Of a DNA stretch of 64,000 nt, positions 50,801 through 62,197 are shown in pieces. The notes under the pieces are model-generated. The model was not told the DNA's origin. It saw only the letters and a list, made by a program, of their open reading frames with translations, and did no database searches. The first letter of the stretch is position 1; the number at the start of each line of letters is the position of its first letter. The position numbers and the translations under genes are program-made. The stretch comes from Panonychus citri (Eukaryota; Arthropoda; Arachnida; Trombidiformes; Tetranychidae). The DNA lies in NCBI RefSeq assembly GCF_014898815.1, contig NW_026515541.1:1798001-1862000 (forward strand), read 5' to 3'.

Positions 50801-51933
50801 ATCAAATTGTCACCATTTTTTGTCTTTACAATTGATCTACAATTCTAATTGCTTAGAGAAAGAGAGAGAGAGAATCCAAATTATTGTTGATTATCATTGA
50901 CTCTAATTGATTAAAAAATCTCTGATTATGATAAATCAGACAAAAGATTTGTTATTAGTAATAAATACCAATTGTTACGATCCAATTTTCATGTTACTGG
51001 CAACATGATAATTATTGGTAAATTTAATTCACTATCAGAGTAATTAATATACTTAATTAGCGCATCACTGGTTTTAATTAACTACCAAATGATACCAATG
51101 ATTGATACAGAAAACAGTAAATTCAATTTAACCAGGAAAAGGATGATTATTTAAAAATGATCGAGAATCAATTGTTAATCCATTTAATTGTTTCTCTTCA
51201 ACTACAATTTACAAAGCTAATGGTTAATGTTTGATCTCACAATTAGTTAACCAGTGATTTAATTTGAATTCACTTTCAAGTGAATTATTGTCGTTTATGA
51301 CTATGATAATTAACGATTACAATTAACAGGAAAATGATTATTATCATGATGATGATCAGACTCATTTTGTAATGAATTTAATTGTTATCGTTATCGTTTT
51401 CACCATAAAGTTAATCATTTGCATTAAATTTTCTGTGTGACAATTTAATTGATGAAAACAAGAAATAAAAATCAATTTAGAGTTGATTGTGAATAGACAA
51501 TCAAATCAACTGTCAACCTTTTAACCACAATAATCAAATTAATTACTAATCAAAATGACAAGAGTTTCACTTTTTCAATTGTTTCTGTTAATTGTTATTA
51601 CATTTCAATCGTTTTGTAAACAATTAATTAATAGCTAACAATTTACGAATGTGTAAATTGCTGATCCACCATTAACATTGGATGAACAATAATAATCAAT
51701 TTGATTGATTTAATCGTAAAGGTTAATTACTAAAATTGGTAAAGACAATTAACTTTCATTACAATAACAATTTAATGGAAGGTGAATTTTTTTTCCCAAT
51801 AGTTTCAACTAATAGTTGTGATTAACAACTAATAACAATTAGTTTTAATTGTTAACCATAAAGAATCGTAATTAATTGTTGGTCTCCATTTTTATCCGAT
51901 TTAATTTTCTTCCAACTCAATCAAGTTGATTAA
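47813..51933. other. Gene-free region, 4.1 kb
   Basis: 3' flank of the HMG gene, then low-complexity purine/pyrimidine tracts (listed separately) and, from 50160, AT-rich DNA without exons. All open frames of 60-130 codons here are composed of Phe/Leu/Ser or Glu/Lys/Arg and come from the tracts. Confidence 0.6.
48776..50160. repeat. Low-complexity polypyrimidine then polypurine tracts
   Basis: On the plus strand, 48800-49115 is almost entirely C/T (CTTT, CTCT words), 49130-49600 almost entirely G/A, and 49850-50120 again G/A with a short CT patch at its end. Words are irregular, so this is not a simple microsatellite. The C/T and G/A arms could pair imperfectly. Confidence 0.8.
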
Positions 51934-53450
51934 TCACTTTGATTTATTGAAATTGGTGATGAACATTAGCATCAGTCCAGCGTTTTCGAGGAGATACTGT
52001 AATTAAAAGTTAATTGTATTCGATAGTTAATCAAGCGAACATTGTTAATTGTTACTAATTAACGAGAAAAAATGTTAACTGACCAATAGGAAAGTCTTTG
52101 AATCTAAGGTACAAATACCACCGAGACTGAAGCCGATCCGATTGATATTCATTCGTTCACAGGTCGCTAATAACTGAGATTAAATTTTGATTAGAAATTA
52201 ATTGTTCGAGTTGTTGATTGTCAATGACTCACTTTTAAATTCGTAGATAAAGTTAATTTACAACGTCGAGCGATCTGATAGTTAACCGAATGGCACAATG
52301 AAACCTGATTAAGTTTTGATTGGAAAAGTTTTAAATCGATAAAGATGATTAACTGAATTAGAATTGGAAATTTCTTTTTAATTATTTTGGTGTTTACCTT
52401 GGCGACTGTTAAAGCTGCGAGGATATTGAGAGCGACTATCGCACTAAAGGCCATGATTCCTATGGAGGAGATGATCGTATCGAAGAGATCACTTCCCGTT
52501 CCTATGAAAAAGCCAACAAACATGGCGAAATCAGAGTAACTTGAGACAACAATTACTCCGTAGAATAAAATTTTACCCAAATCCACAGTCGACGAATTGA
52601 TTAAATTGTAGATCTTATTTTGCTGTCGAAAATATTTGAATAGGTCTCGTTGATCGGCTTTTGGTCCCGATTTGACCAACAATTGTCCAAAGAGTTTATT
52701 TGAGTTGAGAGCGAATGCAACAAAGGCCATGATCATTGTGTTCTGACTGAAATGCCAGAATGAGGGATAAGCGTCGATAGTAAATGTACCAGAAATTACG
52801 ATTGTCCAAATGCCGATGATCACAGAGTTGTACAAATTTTCGTAGTTGATTGGGTTCGAAACGAAGGCAAAGGTCAACCAACCAGCGATTCCCAAGCACG
52901 TTAACGGAGTTGCGATAAGAAAGAAATAAAGAAGAGGAAAAAACGCCTTACGTATGTGTGAACAATCAGCGGGTGTTAACATGAACTGTTTATGGTCAAA
53001 TTTAGTCGATCTTAGGCCATCATATATTCTGAACGTTTCCATTCGACCTCGACTTTCACTTAAAAACGAAAGGTACCTTAGACCACACGAAAGTATCAGT
53101 AGAAAAGTAATCAACATGTTCTGAATCGCATGAGCCTGCGAACCAATGAATAGATCACCCAAAGCGATTCGAACTGAATCGTAAGGTATAACGATCACGA
53201 AGAAACCTCTTAATATCGTAATAGCACCAACACAGTCGAGAAAAAGTTCGAACAAGTAACGACCTTTCGATATTGGTTCGATCTGTGCGAATCCGCTTAT
53301 TGTGCATAACCAACGAATCCCCAACCTCTCGACCTTGTTCATCAGGTCGGTTGTCGCTTCTCTCGTCGTTTTTTGAACCAACCATTGTCTCCAACGGGTT
53401 TCGATAACTTCGTCTTGTTCATTGAACTCACGATATTTATATGGCGACAT
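51934..53450 (-). CDS. Gustatory receptor family protein (7-TM chemoreceptor, 425 aa), intact copy
   Basis: Minus-strand exons are 53450-52398, 52304-52233, 52173-52084 and 51996-51934; all phases agree. After a charged cytoplasmic N-terminus there are hydrophobic segments at roughly residues 75-95, 110-130, 165-200, 205-230, 240-260, 290-320 and 325-350. The short C-terminal exons encode CERMNINRIGFSLGGICTLD and YLLENAGLMLMF. That layout of one large exon plus several short phase-0 exons over TM7 is typical of arthropod gustatory receptors (7tm_7 family, inverted topology). The ligand is unknown. Very similar but broken copies lie at 57245-57719 and 61612-61925. Confidence 0.82.
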
Positions 53451-54287
53451 TACAATTAGATATTAAATGGACATTCGATTCACTCAACAATCGACAATCA
53501 ATCAAATGAACTTTTGATTTCCAATAAAAGTTTTCATTCTGTTTGTAAGATTGGCGATGAAAGATATTGATTAACTTTCTAATATCTAATTAATTAATCT
53601 CACATCTTTCAGATCGGACACATAATTAACACAATTAACTCATTAGACAATTACAATATAATGATTATAACTAATGATTAACAATTTAATTGTCATATCA
53701 TTTTCGAGTCTCTTGTGCGACAAAAAATTAGTCTGAAAATAACTTCTTAATTAAATCAACTCACGATGTATATTGCTAATTAAGTTCCACTAATTTAGCT
53801 GATTAAAATCATGCGATATTATCATTAAAAGACTAATCAGCTGACTAATGATAAAGAAATTGTATCTGAACAATTAAAGGTGAAAATAATCAATTAGATC
53901 AAGAGACCATTGGTAATTATAAACATCTCGTTAATTAATATCTTAATCGCTCTAAATTTGATTGTTCAATTAATCAGATTAACTGAATAAATTACTTCAA
54001 TAGAGGGAGACACTAATTTGTACTAATTGTCAGGTAATTGAAACAATTTATTGAAACGAAAAATTTGATTGATGAAAATTTCAATAGAAATCATTAATTT
54101 TGTGAATTACTGTCAAGTCACTTGATCAATTAAAACGAGATTGATTAAATCATTTGCAACAATCAACTTCCTCTATATCAACACACAATTTGTTAAATGT
54201 TGTTGGTATGTCCTCTTGTGGTGATCAAAGAAACATTTAATTAGTTAATCAAGTTTAAAATATAAAAAATTGACTTTCTATTGATAA
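53451..54287. other. Spacer between the gustatory receptor and the IRAK4-type kinase
   Basis: Upstream of the receptor and downstream of the kinase. 53451-53705 is duplicated with few changes at 61922-62180. No gene is seen. Confidence 0.6.
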
Positions 54288-55825
54288 TCACAATTGATTG
54301 AGATGATTTAAAATCAATTCAATAGTTGGTCTGTCTTTTTTATCATATTCAGTTGATTGTCGAGACAATTTAATAATGGACATTGCAACATTGAGATCCC
54401 ATTGACCAGCCTTAGGATCAATAATTGATTCAACCAAATCAACTGTTAAATCATCATTAGAATCAATATCGATCACTGATTGTGACCATGAAAGGATATC
54501 ACCTCCTTCACGATTCTCGTCGAATGGACTTAATCCCGTTACAAGTTCTAACAAGACAATACCAAACGAGTAAATGTCCATTTTCGTAGTTAATTGTCCT
54601 CGAAATGATTCCGGTGCCATGTAAATCGATGTGCCAATGATTGTGGAGGTGAAATTGGTTGAAAAGGAAGTTGATTGTGTTGAAGAAGATGATGAATAAT
54701 TAAATCGAGACAATCCAAAATCACCAATCTTTGGATTCCAATTGTAATCTAATAAAATATTAGCACTTTTTATATCTCGATGGATAAATGAATTGGCGTG
54801 AAGATGATTAAGACCACGAGCCGATCCAATTGCGATTTGTTTCCTAATTGTCCAGGGAATCGGTTCGGTATTATTTAGACAAATCAATCGATCGCCAAGT
54901 GACCCATTGACCATATATTCATAAACGAGGCATAAATTGTTACCATCACAAGCGATCCCAAGTAAAGCTAATAGATTTTCGTGACTAAATCGAGTTAGAA
55001 CATCTAATTCACGAATAAATTGTTTACCATATTCATCTCGAACACATTTAATTGCGATCGGTTTTCCCAAGCAATTGTCTCGGCCCAAATAAACAATACC
55101 ATAAGCACCTTCACCCAATTTGTATCCACCTTCATTTAATGGCAATGAATTGAAATTGTTGGTACTTTGGTTAAGTTGATTGTAAGAATATTTTTTAATT
55201 CCTGAATCTCGTTCCAACATTAATTTAACTTGACAATTAAGTGAATTGTCATCAAGACTAAATGATGTTACGTCAGTTGATTGAACAACATCGAGTTGAT
55301 TAACTTGATTGGAAGTTAATTGTTTCTGGAAAATCAATGGAAATAATCATTAAAGTTGTATTCATTTTTTGTTAACAATTAAATACTAACCAGATTTGAT
55401 TCATTTCCACAATCTGTTTGAACTTTGTCGTTTAATTGTTTACCGTTTTTGTTAATTGTTTGGTCATCTAACTTATCAGAGTCTCTAATCACTGGACCTT
55501 CATTCAAAAGTTTAATTGAAACGTAATCAGCTGCTTGATATAATTTACAAGTAATTAAATTATCAATTAGATCCTTAATTGTTGCTCGTTTTCGTCCATA
55601 TGTACCCCAATAATCAAGAAGAGCTCGAGTTGGAGATCCGTTAATTTGATTCTTGTGATTTTCCAACAATTGGATCATCTTACTAGTAATTAAATAGCCT
55701 TCATTACAATCGGGTTTCGGTAAAATGGAAGCTAATTGTTTCCAATGATCACCAGAATCTAACATTTCAATTAAACAACGACGATCACAAGGACGAAGAT
55801 GACGAATCTCAGTATTGGCTTCCAT
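54288..55825 (-). CDS. IRAK4/tube-type death-domain serine/threonine kinase (490 aa)
   Basis: Minus-strand exons are 55825-55391 and 55325-54288. The N-terminal ~105 residues form a death domain (LIEMLDSGDHWKQLASILPK, ALLDYWGTYGRKRATIKDLI). The kinase domain has GEGAYGIVYLG (P-loop), IAIKCV (VAIK Lys), LVYEYMVNGSLGDRL (Tyr gatekeeper, characteristic of IRAKs), HRDIKSANILL, DFGLSR, and GTSIYMAPESFRG (P+1), then MDIYSFGIVLLELVTGLSP. All catalytic residues are present. Family role: it binds MyD88 downstream of Toll receptors and activates Pelle/IRAK1. In chelicerates the fly Tube orthologue keeps a kinase domain, and this is probably that gene. The activation loop contains a Ser/Thr-rich insert (SSSSSTQSTSFSTNFTST). 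A truncated copy lies at 62842-62198. Confidence 0.9.
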
Positions 55826-56490
55826 TTGAATTACACCGGAAGACGATGATTATGATTATGATGACAAATATGATAGGAAGACAATAATGTTTACAGGTAA
55901 CTAAACAATTAAGGTTGTTGTTTGTTTGGGTTAGTAGATTGTTGTTATTGATTAGCAACTGATGGTAAACAAAAAGTACTCACATTCATTTAGAGTTGAA
56001 TGATTAGTATCATTAGAAGTAGAAAGGTTAATAAACAAGCTAATGTTTATTTCTGAACAATTAAAGTTTTCACAACAATTAAAAGGAAACTTGATTTCCA
56101 AGTTAATTGAAATTAAACAACAATAAAACTGGTTTAACTTTGTTTCTTAATAATCTACTAATCAAGGAGACAGGCGGTTAATTTGTCTTTCTAACAAAAG
56201 AAAACTAAAACTATCAATGGTTATTAAACTGGTCAACTAATTGAGCACAATCATTCACGAGTTAACTAATTATAAGTTTCTCAGGTAAAAATTAATCTTT
56301 TTGAAGGCAAAATTGAGAAAAAATCTCAATAGAATCGCAACTTGAACCATGGGAAGAATTAACTTTTCTTTAAACTTCCGATAGATGTCGTTACCTTAAG
56401 GGACTTTTATTCTTTCAAAAGTTTTGTTTGTTGATCTTTAGATTCCTTGTTTTGGATTTAATTGTTAAAAGTTCAATTAAAGATATAAAA
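55826..56490. other. Upstream region of the IRAK4-type gene
   Basis: No exon. 56171-56420 is duplicated at about 62940-63180 with high similarity (shared block TTATAAGTTTCTCAGGTAAA and what follows). Confidence 0.6.
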
Positions 56491-56949
56491 ATGCCTATTG
56501 TTTCAAATGTTAAGTCGTCTCTGAATTACTTTGTGTATTTCTATCTATTGAACGGAGAAAACATCTTTTCTGATTTTTTTAAAATGATTATCGCTTTACC
56601 AAATGGTCAATTAGAAGAGGACATCATAGACTATCATTTGGAGGATTGTGATGGTGGAATCCGTGTTGTTATGGAGGTCACTCGAGTTTTCCGACAAAAG
56701 ATGGAGGCCAGGGAGATGCTTTTGATGGTAAAAGGAAGGCTTCTTCCTTTATTTGATTGTGTGGAAACGGAACCTCTGATCAACAAGGTGCTTGGTGATG
56801 GAGAAATCAGCAATGAGTGTCTTTTTAAATTGGAAGAGAAATTTATTGATTCGAAGGTTGTGTATGTCGAAGTAGATGTTTGCCATCAAGATTCAGATCG
56901 AGTTGAAAATTTTGATGGAAATTTATGTAGATTAGAGTTTCATCTCTGA
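56491..56949 (+). CDS. Uncharacterised small protein (152 aa), possible orphan gene
   Basis: An open frame runs from ATG 56491 to TGA 56947-56949. A longer frame upstream has no ATG. The product starts MPIVSNVKSSLNYFVYFYLL and continues with an acidic segment (LPNGQLEEDIIDYHLEDCDG), then MEVTRVFRQKMEAREMLLMV, LPLFDCVETEP and YVEVDVCHQDSDRVENFDGN. There is no signal peptide and no motif that I recognise. Amino-acid composition is balanced, unlike chance frames in this AT-rich DNA, which supports coding. The whole ~570-bp segment carrying it is missing from the matching position of the second duplication unit (about 63180). No intron is apparent. Confidence 0.5.
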   Translation: MPIVSNVKSSLNYFVYFYLLNGENIFSDFFKMIIALPNGQLEEDIIDYHLEDCDGGIRVVMEVTRVFRQKMEAREMLLMVKGRLLPLFDCVETEPLINKVLGDGEISNECLFKLEEKFIDSKVVYVEVDVCHQDSDRVENFDGNLCRLEFHL

Positions 56950-57053
56950 GAAGTTAAGAAAAGGCTTATGTTTCTAATATGAAATTTAGTAATTAAATCT
57001 TTACACTTTGATTATACTTTTGCTCTCATTTTAATTTGTTCATTTTATTTATA

Positions 57054-57164
57054 ATGTTGAATTTGCCCTTAACCCGGTTCACTCGATTTCGGAGGTTCAC
57101 TTCATGTTTACCTGGTCATCATAATTTGTCCATCACTTTGGTTCAACGTGCAAGTGACTCTATA
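57054..57164 (+). pseudogene. Truncated duplicate of the MRPL47 first exon
   Basis: From ATG 57054 to about 57164 the sequence matches 63290-63400, the start of the MRPL47 coding exon (MLNF/LP..LARF.. and CLPGHHNLSITLVQRASDS). Several substitutions are present. The match ends abruptly at GTGACTCTAT and no later exon follows. Confidence 0.85.
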
Positions 57165-57180
57165 TATGCTCTCTATATCT

Positions 57181-57244
57181 CATCGAATGGACTTAATCCC
57201 GTTACGAGTTCTAACAAGACAATACCAAACGCGTAAATGTCCAT
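57181..57244 (-). pseudogene. 64-bp fragment of the IRAK4-type kinase
   Basis: Near-identical to 54518-54583, a part of the kinase C-lobe (MDIYSFGIVLLELVTG region, minus strand). It sits between the truncated MRPL47 start and the receptor fragment, with unmatched bases 57165-57180 before it, as expected for filler copied at a breakpoint. Confidence 0.85.
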
Positions 57245-57719
57245 GAACATTAGCATCAGTCCAGCGTTTTCGAGGAGATACTGTTATTAGAAATTAATTG
57301 TATTCGATAGTTAATCAAGTGAAAGTTGTTAATTGTTACTAATTAACGAGAAAAAATGTTAACTGACCAATAGGAAAGTCTTTGAATCTAAGGTACAAAT
57401 ACCACCGAGACTGAAGCCGATCCGATTGATATTCATTCGTTCACAGGTCGCTAATAACTGAGATTAAATTGTGATTAGAAATTAATTGTTCGAGTTGTTG
57501 ATTGTCAATGACTCACTTTTAAATTCGTAGATAAAGTTAATTTACAATGTCGAAAAGATTTGAATGAGTCTCGTTGATCGGCTTTTGGTCCCGATTAGAC
57601 AAACAACTGTCTCAAGAGTTTATTTGAGTTGAGTGCGAATACAACAAAGGCCATGATCATCGTGTTCTGACTGAAAAGCCAGAATGACGGAGTAACCGTC
57701 GATAATAAATGTACCAGAT
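57245..57719 (-). pseudogene. Gustatory receptor pseudogene, 3' half
   Basis: 57245-57548 matches 51960-52265, which covers exons 4, 3 and most of 2 with introns, and lacks the last ~26 coding bases. 57549-57719 matches about 52625-52793, so about 360 bp (end of exon 1, intron 1) are deleted. Similarity is high, roughly 95% by eye. It stops at ATGTACCAGA inside exon 1 and continues at 61612. Confidence 0.9.
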
Positions 57720-58650
57720 TAACAATAATTATCAAAAGAAATGCGATCAAATTAGAATCGATCTGATCGAAAACGATTCAAGTCAAACTGAGAAAGAGAG
57801 CTAAGGAGTGACATCTATTGGTTTACCTTTTCTCTTTCTCCAAATAAAAGGTTTTCATTCACCTGATTGTTTGTTAGTAATTCGTTAAAGCGGCAAAATC
57901 AAATTCCACGAATCTCCAACTCAGCTAATCAATGAATTGATGAATATTAACAGGAGAAAATAAGTATCTCATTGAAATTCTCATTCGAAAACAATTAATC
58001 AAACCGAATCCCTAATTAATGAATATTCGATAAATGAATTTATTTGGTTTAATCCATTTTCGAGCCAACGAGCCGGTAGATTCACTGAAGAGCTGATAAA
58101 TCAGCGTTCGGAGCCACTGAATGATTCTGTAATTGTGACTTGAGTGAATCTTTTTTAATTTGTTTCTAAATCAATTAAACTAATTGATTGGTTTTTCTCT
58201 TTTTTAATTACAGTAATTCTATACTGTTAATCTAATATCTATACTCAACTATTCTCAGATCAACTGATTGAAAGGGTTACATCAATCGAACCATTTTAAC
58301 AACAAGTGTTTGTTTGTTTTCTGTTGAACGAGGAGCAAAAAAGCTGAAAACAAGAGATTGATCCTTAATATTGAAACCTCTTTCTCTTTTCTTTCTCTTC
58401 TCTCTCTCTTTCCTTTCTTTTCTCTCTCCTTGTTCATTTTTTAATCATTCTTTTCTCTGTTTCATCATTAATTCTCACCCTCTATCTCTTTCATCTTTAT
58501 CTCCCTATTTACACAATTCTACCAACCCTATTCTCTCCCTCTCTCTGTTTTTCTAAACTTCCACCTTCATCACAGTGTTTTTCTCATTGGTGTTAAATAA
58601 TTCATCATCACCATCATCATCATCATATAAAAAGTAAATAAATATACAAA
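57720..58650 (+). promoter_or_regulatory. Upstream region of MKK7, inserted segment start
   Basis: Non-coding sequence with CT-rich tracts (58375-58555) and a CATCAT run (58600-58626) just before the ATG. The 61-codon frame at 58371-58556 is low-complexity. The left edge (57720) is the breakpoint in the receptor copy. Confidence 0.5.
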
Positions 58651-61288
58651 ATGCAATCGCTTGAATCAGTTTCCCAGAAACTCATGAGATTAGATCTACA
58701 AGTTAAAAAAGAAAACGCGTGCCATAGACTAGAGAATGATAGTATTATGGCCGCTCACTGTTTAAGTCCTCGACCTCGAATTCGGGCCTTACCCATTGAC
58801 ACCAATTATTACGGAGCAAATGGTAGAGCCTCAGGTAGGACCAGCTCACCATCTCGACCAATGAAACAACCAAAACCCCTTCTATTTACAAGTGATCCTT
58901 CCACTCCGTTGAATATTTCATCTTCATCTAGATCCACAAATAAGCCAAATTTAAGTGATCGATTCACCAGAAATTGTACACTTCAAGTTAACGGAAAGGT
59001 AATAATAATTTATCATCACCCATTATAATCAATCGACCTCCTGTGTTGTGAATAAAACAATGTTTATAAACAATTCTATGGAAATATAATGAAAGGGATT
59101 CCATCATCGACATCATCATTAGATAATAGCTTTGATCTATATATTAATCTATCATTTTTGTTTTGCTTTTCAATGTTTTCCAATTTCTAATTGTTTCTTT
59201 GTTTTTATCAATTCTTTTTCTTTCTCTATCACTTTTAGACTTATAAATGTGAAATGGAGGATCTAGAGTTTATCTGTGATCTTGGTTTTGGCTCTTGTGG
59301 TCAAGTAACTGAAATGAAACACAAAGAATCAGGAACAATAGTCGCAGTCAAGGTAAGCCGGATAATAAATCGTCATTAAAATTGTCACATCTCCACAAGA
59401 ACTAAATAAAAAGAAGTGAGAAAAGAAAATGAAAAATTTTTTCCTTTCATTGATGGAAAATTTCTCATTCATTTTTTTCTTTCTCTCTCTCTCTCTCTCA
59501 TGTAAAGAGGTACCAATTTAACCTTTTCAACGATAATCAACCTTGTGTGGTTTTTGTTTTCCATCTTATCTGATGAATGAAAGGGGATCATCAATATCAG
59601 ATAATTAGATCACGGGATAGAGTGAAAAGAGCGCGTTTGAAATCAATTGCAAATCATATAATATAATTTGATTATTTCGTTTTTAGCTTATCATTATTTC
59701 ACTCGCATCAAGTACATACTAATACAACTCTTCAGCTGACATTCCATAGGGTTTAATTGACATTTATTTGCTGTTAATATCCTCATTAGACAGAAGAAAT
59801 CGACAGAGGAAATGAAAGTGGTTTAATGAAAAGAGAAAAACAAAACAATAATCATTAACTTAATTACTGTCACATATTAATTATTCTGCCAATCAATGTT
59901 TCGTTCTTTAATGACTGAAAATCTCTGTCTACAATTGATTGTTTATGTTTCGGTAACAACAAATACAAATCAATTCTAACAATTATTTCTCTTTCTTTCT
60001 TTCTTTTTCTTCCTCTCACCTGTTCTCATATCTCACCTGCGATTTTTACTATTACCAGCAAATGCGACGAAGCGGCAATGACGAGGAAACCAAACGAATA
60101 GCTATGGATTTAGATGTTCTTTTAAAATGTTCGTCTTGTAAATATATTGTCCAATGCTACGGTTATTTGATATGCAATTCAGAAGTATGGATCTGTATGG
60201 AAAGAATGACCACTTGCTTTGAAAAGCTTCTTAAGAAGTTAAATCCACAAACAGATGATGAAAATCCGAAGAATAAGAAACGAGGTGTACCTGAAGATGT
60301 TCTCGGTGCAGTTGCAGTCGCCGTAAGTTATTCACTTCATGGATTAATATCATTTCCGATCATCATTAATACTCATCATTCTGTTTTCTATTTCTTCATC
60401 AGACTGTGAAAGCCTTGAATTACTTGAAAGAGAAACATGATGTAATTCATCGTGATGTTAAACCCTCCAATATTTTGATTAATATGAAAGGTGATGTCAA
60501 ACTGTGTGACTTTGGGATCAGTGGAAAACTAGTTAACTCCAAGGCGAGAACAAGACAAGCGGGTTGTGCCGCTTATATGGCGGTGAGTTGATTGCTTTCG
60601 ATTGTAATGTTTTAATGCTAATTATATTTCATTTCTTTCTCTTTGATTTTAGCCTGAAAGAATTGAACCTCCAGAGCCTTCTTATGACGTAAGAGCCGAT
60701 ATCTGGAGTCTGGGAATAACTTTATTAGAACTTGCCACCGGTGAGAATCCTTATCCAGGCTGTCAAACAGATTTCGAAGTACTAACCAAAGTTATGATCG
60801 CCCCACCGCCAAGGTTACCTGAAGATGGTAACTTTATGCCACAATTACGACAATTTATCGACTCATGGTGATTATCTTATTGAATAGAAAATTTATTCTT
60901 GGGATTGTCTAATTTGTTTTTTTTTCTTCCTTTTCGTTGCAACAGTTTAATTAAAGATTTTAGAGCAAGGCCAAAATATAAAGAGCTATTGGTAAGTTTC
61001 TCTCTTCAAATTCTGTGACATGTTACCTCAGTTTTGAGAAACAATTAGCTACATTTATTGGCATTGATTTCTAACTCACAGTTAATCAAGATTTCAATTC
61101 CACTCGAATTCACTTACAAGCTGATTTGCTTTGATTGTTTTTCAATTTGCTAATTATCCTCATATTGATTGATTAATTTTTTACTCTTTTAATTGCAATA
61201 GGCCAGTGACTATATTAAATATTTCGACGATAAAGAAGTTGACATTACACCCTGGTTGGCATTGGTTTACGAAGAAGACAAGAAATAA
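58651..61288 (+). CDS. MAP2K7: Dual-specificity MAP kinase kinase 7 (hemipterous)
   Basis: Seven exons: 58651-58998, 59239-59352, 60059-60322, 60403-60582, 60653-60867, 60946-60991 and 61202-61288, 417 aa, all phases consistent. The N-terminus has a MKK7-like docking helix (VSQKLMRLDLQVKKENACHR) and a Ser/Pro-rich linker. Kinase motifs: GFGSCGQV P-loop, IVAVK, QMRRSGNDEETKRIAMDLDV (MKK7-specific), HRDVKPSNIL, DFGISG, and the activation loop SKARTRQAGCAAYMAPERI with its Ser and Thr phosphosites. TDFEVLTKV and RARPKYKELL follow. MKK7 phosphorylates JNK in stress, dorsal-closure and immune pathways. An insert of about 20 charged residues (LNPQTDDENPKNKKRG) lies in the hinge-following loop. The gene lies within a segment flanked by the two halves of a gustatory-receptor pseudogene. 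Confidence 0.95.
59353..60058 (+). other. Second intron of MKK7
   Basis: 706 bp between GTAAGC and TTACCAG, AT-rich with a short CT microsatellite near 59480-59500. Nothing else is recognised. Confidence 0.75.
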
Positions 61289-61611
61289 TTTTTGGCAGCA
61301 ACGACTTCATCATCTTCATCATCAATTCCATCTTCTTTTCCTTTCCCTCTCTGTCTCAATATTCACCATTATCACAATCATCAATTTCATCATTCTACAA
61401 CAACAGTCGAGATCCGAATTTACTTTGATTTTAGTGACTAAATCATCAAAACCAGAGAAAATGAAAGCTGCTGTTTTTTGATTCAATACCATCACACAAC
61501 TAAATGAGCAATAACATTTGTCAAACTTTGCTGTCAAATGTAAATCCAATCATCGAATCAACTAATATACAAAATTGGATTTAAAATAACGAGTTATAGT
61601 TAATATAATCA
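61289..61611 (+). other. 3' UTR/flank of MKK7 to the right breakpoint
   Basis: No clear AATAAA. Short frames on both strands are not supported. The sequence ends at 61611, where homology to the gustatory receptor resumes. Confidence 0.5.
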
Positions 61612-61925
61612 AACGATTGTCCAAATGCCGATGATCACAGAGTTGTACAAATTTTCATAGTTGATTGGGTTCGAAACAAAGGCGAAGGTCAACCAACCAG
61701 CGATTCCCAAGCACGTTAACGGAGTTGCGATAAGAAAGAAATAAAGAAGAGGAAAAAACGCCTTACGTGTAGTGCATAACCAACGAATCCCCAATTTTCG
61801 ACCTTGTTCATCAGGTCGGTTGTCGCTTCTCTCGTCGTTTTTTGAACCAACCATTGTCTCCAACGGGTTTTGATAACTTCGTCTTGTTCATTGAACTCAC
61901 GATATTTATATGGTGACATTACAAT
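61612..61925 (-). pseudogene. Gustatory receptor pseudogene, 5' half
   Basis: 61612-61767 matches about 52798-52953. About 345 bp are then missing, and the rest up to ATG 61919 matches 53300-53450 (MSPYKYREFNEQDEVI...). The deletion breaks the frame after LMNKVE. The upstream flank to about 62180 is also duplicated from 53451-53705. Confidence 0.9.
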
Positions 61926-62197
61926 CAGTCATTAAATGGACACTCGATTCACCCAACAATCGACAATCAATCAAATGAACTTTTGATTTCCAAGAAAAGT
62001 TTTCATTCGGTTTGTAAGATTGGCGACGAAAGATATTGATTAAATTTCTAATATCTAATTAATTAATCTCACATCTTTCAGATCGGACACATAATTAACA
62101 CAATTAACATCATTAGACAATTAAAATATAATGATTATAACTAATGATTAACAATTTGGTTGTCATATCATTTTATAGTCTGACAGCATCGATTAAA

